Shown piece by piece: positions 16,406 through 24,900 of a DNA stretch of 64,000 bases. Both the position numbers and the translations under genes were made by a program. Each line of letters begins with the position of its first letter. The stretch's first letter is position 1. Under the pieces are notes generated by a model. That model searched no databases. It worked only from the letters and a program-made list of their open reading frames with translations, and had not been told where the DNA came from. The stretch is from Bacteroidota bacterium (GTDB taxonomy: Bacteria > Bacteroidota > Bacteroidia > Cytophagales > Cytophagaceae): NCBI GenBank assembly GCA_023392125.1, contig JAEVZS010000015.1:58808-122807 (forward strand), written 5' to 3'.

Positions 16406-17773
16406 ATGTCAGCAACCACCGAATATCAGCTCAGACCTGTAAAAGAATTGTACGATCAGATTCACGGACTGGTCAAAAGCAGGTTATGGCTGCAGGTAAT
16501 AATCGGGATGCTTCTTGGTGTGATTCTGGGGGGATACTTAAGTACCAATCCTTCATGGATAGCAGAAGAGTCGGTTGAAACCCTGACCAACTGGATCGCT
16601 CTTCCGGGCAGCCTGTTTATCCGCATTGTTCAGATGATCATGATCCCTTTGATGTTCAGTTCCATTATTCAGGGTATTGCCGGCGGGCAAAACAAGGAGT
16701 ATTTGCTTACTGCCGGACCCAGAGTAATCGGATACTTTTTAATGACCTCGGTCATAACACTGATTCTGGCGGTATCAGTCGCGTTTTTACTCAAACCCGG
16801 AAATTATATTGAAGAGGGAAACAGCCTGGCCAGCGAGATGCTGAATCTGGGAAGCATGCCGGAAAAGCCTGAATTTGGCTTAAAGCAGCTGCCTACGATA
16901 CTGACCAACCTGCTCCCGGAAAATCCGCTTGCGTCAATGGCTTCGGGTGAAATGCTCAGCATAGTCATATTTGCGCTTATTGTGGGAGTCGCGCTTGTCA
17001 ATGTCAGTGAGCAGACGGCAACACCTGTACTGCAGCTGATGTTTTCAGTGCAGGAGATAACCATGACAGTTACCCGCTGGGCCATGAAGCTGGCTCCGGT
17101 TGCCGTTTTCGGGTTGCTTTGTCAGGTTACCTCCAAGGTTGGTCTGGAAACGATTATTGGATTATCCATGTTTGTTATTACTGTCCTGTCGGGCCTTTTG
17201 ATGGTAATAATTTTTTATAATATTCTCCTGGTTTTTGTGGCGCGGGTCAGTCTTAGAAAATTTTATTCGGCTTCCAGAGACCTGTTACTGCTTGCTTTCT
17301 CGATGTCCAGCTCAGCAGCTGTAATGCCTCTTACGCTTAAGACAGCCGAGGAAAAGCTGAAAATAAGCCCTACAGTCAGCCGGTTTATTATTCCGGTCGG
17401 CACTTCCCTCAACATGGATGGTACAGCTGTTTTTCAGGCTATTGCTACTATTTTTCTGGCTCAGGTATATGGACTGAATCTGGATCTTATGAGTATTGTG
17501 CTGGTTATTGTTACTACAATTGCAGCTTCTATAGGGACTCCTTCAGCTCCGGGCGCAGGAGTGATTGTGCTGGGTTCGGTCCTTGGAAGCATCGGGATTC
17601 CGGTTACAGCGATAGCCCTGATTATTGGTGTTGATCGTTTATTGGGGATGTTCAGAACGTCTGTAAACGTTGTCGGAGATCTGGTTGCCTGTATGATTTT
17701 TGATAAATATTACAGAAGGGAAAGCGAAAGTGTTGAGCTAAAGCCCCAGATAGCAGAGAAGGAAGTCGCCTGA
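16406..17773 (+). CDS. Dicarboxylate/amino acid:cation symporter (DAACS, GltP/DctA family)
   Basis: Inner-membrane sodium- or proton-coupled symporter of 455 residues from ATG 16406; an in-frame ATG at 16367 would add 13 residues. Family hallmarks are present: the HP1 serine motif (SSS, 301-303), the TM7 cation site NMDGT (336-340), the HP2 loop GTPSAPGAG (377-385), and TM8 with D410, R417, T418, N421 and D425. By comparison with archaeal GltPh, the Asp that holds the substrate amino group (GltPh D394) is Gly at 414 here, while the side-chain-carboxylate-binding Arg (GltPh R397) is kept as R417. That hints at a C4-dicarboxylate or other non-amino acid substrate (inference). It is monocistronic and converges on locus A across a heptamer repeat. 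Confidence 0.9.
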   Translation: MSATTEYQLRPVKELYDQIHGLVKSRLWLQVIIGMLLGVILGGYLSTNPSWIAEESVETLTNWIALPGSLFIRIVQMIMIPLMFSSIIQGIAGGQNKEYLLTAGPRVIGYFLMTSVITLILAVSVAFLLKPGNYIEEGNSLASEMLNLGSMPEKPEFGLKQLPTILTNLLPENPLASMASGEMLSIVIFALIVGVALVNVSEQTATPVLQLMFSVQEITMTVTRWAMKLAPVAVFGLLCQVTSKVGLETIIGLSMFVITVLSGLLMVIIFYNILLVFVARVSLRKFYSASRDLLLLAFSMSSSAAVMPLTLKTAEEKLKISPTVSRFIIPVGTSLNMDGTAVFQAIATIFLAQVYGLNLDLMSIVLVIVTTIAASIGTPSAPGAGVIVLGSVLGSIGIPVTAIALIIGVDRLLGMFRTSVNVVGDLVACMIFDKYYRRESESVELKPQIAEKEVA

Positions 17774-17789
17774 TCCGATCATCCTATAT

Positions 17790-17848
17790 GTTATGAGTTG
17801 TAAGTTAAGTTAACTCATAACTCATAACTCATAACTCATAACTCATAA
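17790..17848. repeat. Heptamer tandem repeat with inverted partner between convergent genes
   Basis: Five exact copies of CTCATAA lie head to tail at 17814-17848. A single inverted copy, GTTATGAGTT at 17790-17799, is the exact complement of AACTCATAAC at 17812-17821, so transcripts from either side could form a hairpin. It fills the 85-bp gap between the symporter and the PorP gene, where no conventional terminator is seen. Similar simple repeats are common in Bacteroidota intergenic DNA in my recollection; copy number is probably variable. Confidence 0.85.
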
Positions 17849-17858
17849 CATACAACCC

Positions 17859-18938
17859 TTACCAGACATAGCTTGGTCTTCCGATGCTTTTATTGTTGAT
17901 CATACGAAAGCCAACCATGATTTCATGGGATACCAGTCGAACATAGTTGTTGCGCTGTGATACTGAAAGATCGTACGAATAGCCGAAGTCAAGCTTATTG
18001 GCATAGGAGAAGCCGGCAAGAAATACAAGTGCCTCGGCTGCTCTGTAGGAAACTCCGGCCCATAGCAGATCCATATAGTTTATTTTACCGGTAAAATCGG
18101 CAGACAATTTTGTACCCGGATAGTATCGTACAAGCGTAGAAGGGATAAAGGCAAATTCACTATTCAGACGAACACGATAACCCCCTGTAAGGAAATAATG
18201 AGGTTCCAGCTGGGCCGTGGCCGAGACGTACTGTTGTGCCCTGTTTCTGAGAGAGACATTGGAATACAGAATCTGATTGGCCGAGATACCGGCATAAAAT
18301 TTTTCAGAATAAAGCATAAAGCCAACCATGGCATCAGGAAATAACCCGTAGAGATTGCCCTGATTACCAATGGCAATATCATCAGGGTTTTCCAGCTTGA
18401 CCCTGCTTATATCCATTTTGTACTGTTTGAGTCCGACAAATGTGCCTAAAGAGGCATACATTTTATTCGTAATCGGTACATGATAGGCATAGTTACCATA
18501 GAATCCCATATTGGTAAACGGCCCGATCTGGTCACCGAGAATCTGAAGACCTACTCCATGGTGAGGACGTACCTTATAGCTTTGTGGCAGGTTGGGGTAG
18601 GCTGGCTTGGAATATCGGAAAACTCGTGCAATACCCGATGGTTCCATATCACTGCCATGACCTTCGCGATTGACGATATCCTTATCTTCCCGGTTCAGTA
18701 CTTTTTTACCCAACTGACTATTGGCTGTAATGAACAGGGTCTGGGGAGAACCTTCCAGGCCTACCCACTGACTCCGGTAGCCGGCTTTTACTTCCATGAA
18801 GTTTTCTGCGCCTCCGATGGCCGGATTGATTAGGTATGCATTCCAGATATACTGAGAGTACATGGGTATTTGCTGACTAAATCCTAAAACCGGAAGTAGC
18901 AGGCCAACAATGAAAAATACTATTCTCTTCATATTCAA
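17859..18938 (-). CDS. PorP/SprF family outer membrane protein (adhesin locus A)
   Basis: A 359-residue outer-membrane beta-barrel of the PorP/SprF family. A signal peptide (cut near GFSQ, 21) is followed by the family's N-terminal pattern: QIPMYSQYIWNAYLINPAIGG, then YRSQWVGLEGSP (about 54-65). The rest consists of amphipathic strands with a family-like C-terminal strand pattern. In Flavobacterium johnsoniae SprF is needed to secrete the adhesin SprB, and type B cargo in general depends on a PorP/SprF partner. Here its ATG abuts the stop of the 2772-residue adhesin with no gap, so the two are almost certainly translationally coupled and this is the adhesin's dedicated partner. The second copy, at 48261-49307, serves locus B. 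Confidence 0.9.
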   Translation of the reverse strand: MNMKRIVFFIVGLLLPVLGFSQQIPMYSQYIWNAYLINPAIGGAENFMEVKAGYRSQWVGLEGSPQTLFITANSQLGKKVLNREDKDIVNREGHGSDMEPSGIARVFRYSKPAYPNLPQSYKVRPHHGVGLQILGDQIGPFTNMGFYGNYAYHVPITNKMYASLGTFVGLKQYKMDISRVKLENPDDIAIGNQGNLYGLFPDAMVGFMLYSEKFYAGISANQILYSNVSLRNRAQQYVSATAQLEPHYFLTGGYRVRLNSEFAFIPSTLVRYYPGTKLSADFTGKINYMDLLWAGVSYRAAEALVFLAGFSYANKLDFGYSYDLSVSQRNNYVRLVSHEIMVGFRMINNKSIGRPSYVW

Positions 18939-21900
18939 TTATCTCACAATACTTACTGAGCCAGAAAGAGACTCTGAGTCAGGAGTTAGTTTTAGTACAT
19001 AAAAATACGTTCCGGTTGGTAACTCTTTGCCACTGGCAGTACCGTTCCATGGCTTGACTCCATTGGTCTGCCTGTACAGCAGCATGCCCCAGCGATTGTA
19101 TATTTCAAGTGAAGCATCAGGATACAGCTCAATAGAACGTATCGACCAGGTGTCATTAGTTCCATCGTTGTTTGGTGTAAAGGTATTCGGGATATAGAGC
19201 TCGTATTCTTCAACTACTTCCACGAGTACGCTGTCGTATTTGGAGCAGCCGTATTCATTGGTGATTTTTACATAATACGTAGTAGTATATTCCGGATTGA
19301 CCACCGGATTGGCAATGGATGAATCCGAGAGCGTAATATCCCAGTTCCACTCATAAAGAATACCTCCGCTTGCAGCCAGGGTCACGGATTTTCCTTTACC
19401 CAGCTCAATGTCATCCCCTGCCGATGCCGAGGGTGCCGGCAGCATGGTATAGCTGCTGGAAGGCGAATAAACCGGAGCACAGGCTCCGTTCTGTACATAT
19501 GCTCTGTACAGGTACTCTCCCTGTGTATGAACCGGATAGATACTGTCTGTGTGTGCTGATTCCGGTACTACAGACCATTCGGTTGCTTCTGGAGTCTTCA
19601 TTTCCCAGTGCACTATGATTGCCTGGCCATGTCCGCGCAGTATGATTTCAGACAGATCACCTTCCGGACAGGTCGTCTGGGCATCCGAAATAAGTGGTGT
19701 GATCAGCTCAGATATTACCAGTTTTCCAGTGGATGTATCGGCAGGAGCACAGGCACCTGTAACTACTACTGAGTATATATTACCATCCAGATCCGGAGTG
19801 AATGGATTAATTACCAGTTCCCGGCTGGTGCTTCCGCTATAGATACCGCCGTTGGAGATGGCTGTACCATTGACAAGCCACTGATAAGACACAGCGTTTT
19901 CAGCTTGTACACCAAAACGGACGGAGAACTCTGTAACACAGAAATTCAGTTCTTCAGCAAGCTCTTCCGTAATCGTTGCCGGATAGCCAGGGTCTGTATG
20001 ACTGACTACTGCAGTCTCATCGAGGGTAGTCTCACATCCAAAAGGATCTTTTATTTTTATGAAATAAGAACCAGCGCTTATGTTCGAAAATGTATGTGGT
20101 TCAGTATTATTATATGGATAAGTAGTAAATTCGGACCACGATTCTCCATCAGATATTGCAAACTGATAACTACCGCGACCACCATCACCTAATACCATAA
20201 TTTCTCCGTTGGTATTCCCTATACAACCTGTCGAAGATCTGGTGCTTATATAAGCAAAAGGCACCGGTGGCTGTTCAAAATTTATTCCGGAGTTAAGCAC
20301 AACGGAGCAACTTTGAGCATTCGCATCGCGCATCATCACCAGATATGTTCCATTGCTTAGTTCCGTGAAAGAGGTATCCTGTTTCCAGTTCTGACCATCG
20401 ATCGAGAACTCATAGACTCCGCTTCCGCCGCTGATTTCTTCAATATAAATGGAGTGGCTATCCATACATAGGTTCTCATCTCCGAGAGCAACAGCTGACA
20501 GTATTTCCGTTTCTTCAACCTCAACTTTATCGAGCAATTTGCTACAATGTGTCGCATCAGAATTTCGGATATACAGATTGTATTCGTTGGCGTATAGATC
20601 GGTGAAAACCGGTGATGCCTGCCAGGTAAAACCATTTGTGCTGAATTCATAATTGGTGGTTTCGCCTCCTCTCGGATTGAGTATCTCGAAGGATGCATCA
20701 CTGCCACCGAAACAAGAGGCTCCGATGATTTGTACTCCGTCTGTATGAAGCTCATAATCGTTGATGATTGCTTCCCCGATTTCTACTATACAGGCAGGTG
20801 CGCCGGCATCTCTGATAAACACAGTATACGTACCTGCATCAAGATCCGATACAGCCTGTGTGCTTATCCATGTCTGCTGATTGTCAAAAGAATATTCATA
20901 ATTGCCGCTTCCGCCTTCTACTTCGCTCAGGATAATATTGCCTCTCAATGTTCCCGTACAGTTTACATCAGTACTGGTAAGTATAGCAGAGATAGGAGCA
21001 GGGCTTGTGATGGTAACTGATCCGGCATTGTGCAGGCAGGTGTTGTCAGCCTGATCACGTACAACTACAGAATATGTTCCGCCGGACAAACCACTGACAG
21101 GAGATATATCTGTCCAGCTGCTGCCGTCAACAGAATATTCATACAGACCACTTCCGCCCGTAGCCGAGATGGTAATGAAGCCATTATTTTCATTAGCACA
21201 GTCGATGTTTGTGCCGGTTATGGTCGCACTGATCGGATCAGGCTCTGCAATGGTTACCGTAGTCAGTGTTTCCATGCATAGCGGATCGTTGACATCTCTG
21301 ATAAGTGCGGTATAAGATCCGGAAGCAAGGCCGGTAAATTCAGGATTTGCCTGCCAGCTGCTACCGTCAACAGAGTATTCATACAGACCGCTTCCTCCGG
21401 AAGGTGTATCAAAGCGGATACTGCCATCATTCCGGCCGGAGCAGAGAATGTTCACAGAATTGATAGTTGCACTCAGGGTGTTATTACGGATAATATCAAA
21501 TTCAAATGATTTATTGCATGAAGGGCTTGCTTCATCACGTACCAGTATGGTGTATGTGCCGATACCAAGGTTTTCAAAGTTGCCTGAAAGATTCCATGAA
21601 CTTCCGTTATCAATAGAATACTCATATGTTCTGCTGTCAGTGCTTTCTTTGGTTAGGGCGATGACTCCGGAGTATTCGCCATGGCAGCTGATGTGAGTCA
21701 GATCGGCTGTTACGGAGAGATCCTGCGGTTCTGTTAATGTTACAGACTGGGCAGAGCTGGTACATGATGTATTGCTACCTTCGCGTACGAGTACAGAGTA
21801 GATGCCGGCTGGTAGTCCGGATAGTATATTGGAGCTGCTCCAGCTTGCACCGTTGTCAGCGCTATACTCAAACGGACCGGTACCGCCGGAAACAAGAACA

Positions 21901-24900
21901 GTGATTTCTCCGTTGTCAGCACCCAGACAATCTGGATCATCGGATGATGTTGTAAAAGTGAGCGGATCCGGCTGATTGATAATTATGTCGGGAATAGTTA
22001 TGGTACAATTGTGATCATTGGCATCACGAACGATGATCTGATAGGTATCAGCTCCCAGATTTTCAATAAGCGCTTCAGTGAACCAGCTTGTTCCGTCCAG
22101 GGAATATTCATAATCACCGCTTCCGCCAGTTGCGGTCACAGAGATAGAACCATCTGCTTCATTTGCACAGCTTGCATCGGTGTGAGTTGCGCCTGCTGTC
22201 AGAGCATCCGGTTCGGTTAAAGTGACTGTTCCTAATGTTACGGAGCATCCCTGAGCATCCGAAATAACCAGCGTATACACACCTGGAGCCAGGTCGGAAT
22301 ATAGCAGATCGGTTGCTGAGGTCGTATTGCCGTCAATTGATGTATACAGTATGCCGGTACCGCCGGACAGATTTTCAAATGAAACAGAACCGTTGTTCTG
22401 GCTATTACATGTGATGTGGTTCAGGGTATAATCTGCTGTCAGAGCATCCGGCTGTGTAACTTCAGCGCTGAAGTCCCGCTGACATGTTGGAACATCCCTG
22501 TCACGTACGCTTACCTGATAGGTATCTGAAGTCAGGTTGTCAAATACATTATTGACACTCCACGTAGCGCCATTGTCAATGGAATATTCAAAGATTCTGC
22601 TATCAACAGTTGTCAGGTCAAGCGTAATGCTTCCGTCCGAGCCACCGTAGCAGGTTACATCAGCAACAACAGTATTGCCGGCGATGTCGGCAGGCTGATC
22701 AATATCAACGGTTGTGCTATTGGACAGACAGCTGATTTCAGAAGCTTCTCTTGCCAGAACGGTATAGGAACCAGCCGGCAGATTTTCAATCATTACGTCA
22801 GTAATCCATGTTTGTCCGTTGTCAATGGAATATTCAAATGGTCCCGTACCACCGGATACAGAAATAGCCAGATCGCCGTCACTCGCGCCAAAGCAGCTGG
22901 CTGGGCTGGTAACAGCAGCGATCGTAATTGCTGCCGGCTGATCGACTGTCACGGTATACAGAGGAGAAAGACAGGTATGGTCCTGCATATCCCGGATCAG
23001 CACCTGATACGTTTGGGCGGCCAGATCTGCAAAAGCCGGATCGGATGTCCAGGTGGTGCCGTTATCAGCAGAATATTCATAGTTGCCGCTGCCACCGCCT
23101 GCAATAATTACAATTTGTCCGTCCGCTATGTCATAACAGGTGGTATTGGCGGGCGTCACTATGGCTGTAATCGGATCAGCATTTTTTATAACAATACTTT
23201 CCGGAGAAGTAGTGCATGCAGCCAGCGCGTCTTTAAGAATAACGGTATAGGTGCCGGGCGCCAGATTGTAAAAGCTGCTGTCATCGGACCATGTTGTACC
23301 ATTATCAATGGATACTTCGTAATCACCGCTTCCGCCAGACAGATCCCGAAGAATAATGCTGCCGTTGTCAGTGCCCGAGCAGGTGATGTCGGAAGAGGTG
23401 ATTGTCGCATTGAGCGGCGCAGGCTGGTAGACCGAAACACTTACTGTTTTGGTACAGGTACTTACTGCCACATCCTGAATAAGTACGGAATATGTGCCAG
23501 CGTGAAGATTCTCAAAAACACCGTCTGGTTGCCAGTTGCTTCCTCCGTCAATGGAAAATAAGAAGGATCTTGTATCAGCCGGATCAGTTTCTACGGTGAT
23601 CTTGCCGGTGCTTTCACTGTTGCAGAGGATGTCTTCTGTTGCAACGGTATACACGATATCAGCCGGCTCTTCAACCACCACCGTGGCAGGATCCGATATA
23701 CAGGCTGGCTGATTAATTTCCCTTGCCAGAATCACGTAGGTCCCGGCCGGTATAGTATTCAGATCGGTGTCGGTGGTCCAGCCGGATCCGTTAACGGAGT
23801 ACTCAAATGGTCCGGTGCCGCCGGAAACAGTGAAATTGACAGAACCTGTTGAAGCATCATAACAATCTGCGTCTGTTTTGCTCGTGTTAAGAACAATTTG
23901 AGCAGGCTGGTTGATAATTGTAGCTCCCAGAGATCTCAAACATCCGGGATTAGCCATGTCTCTTACCTGCAAATTGTAAGTATCGGCTATCAGGTTGTCG
24001 AATGTATTGAAGGAAGACCATGTCACTCCGTTGTCGATGCTGTATTGATATATGCCGCTTCCATTCAGCGCATGTATAGTGATGCTACCATTTGAGCCGT
24101 CAAAACAGGTTACAGGTTCTGTTGAAGCTGTTGCTGTAAGCTCGGCTGGTTCTGTTATTTCAATGGCTTCAAGAATCGTTTTACAAAGATCATTGCCGGC
24201 ATGACGTATTTGCGGAATATAAGTCCCCTGGCCAAGATTATTGAATTCGGGGCTGCTTTGCCATGTTGCACCATTGTCTATGGAGAACTCATAATGAATG
24301 GTAGTAGAAGGCAGGTTGGTAAATTCGATGCGGCCGTTGGCAGCGCCGAAACAGGATATGGTATCAAAATCAATTTGAGCGTCCGGTCGGGGAGGTTCTG
24401 CAAAAGATACGCTCTCAATGGTCAGCATACAGGTCGGATAGTCCTTGTCACGAACCAGCGCTGTATAGGTAGCCGGCGGGAGGTTTGTATACTCTGTCTG
24501 TTCTGCCCAGCTTGTCCCGTTATCTATGGAAAACTCATAGGAGCCCCAGCCGCCGTACACATTTATAAAGCGGATAGCCCCGTTGTCTGCTTCAAAGCAC
24601 GTAATGGTATCTTTGTCAATTCCTGCGCTCAGCGGAGCAGGTTCTGTCAGTATTACATCCGGCACATCCAGTCTGCAGCCAGGCGCTATAGCGTCACGTA
24701 CGACAAGAATATATGTATCCGGTGACAGGTTTGTGAATACAGAGTCATCGCTCCAGGTATTACCTGCATCGATAGAGAATTCATAATTGCCGGATCCGCC
24801 AAGGACTCCGCTAAACTGAATGCTTCCGTCATCGGCTCCGGAGCAGCTGCTGTTGGCTGACAATACGGTTGTTACGGACAATTTGTCCGGTTGTGTGATC

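Noticed and set aside
17814..17848. CRISPR-like array
   Set aside because: Units are 7 bp with no spacers; it is a simple tandem repeat.
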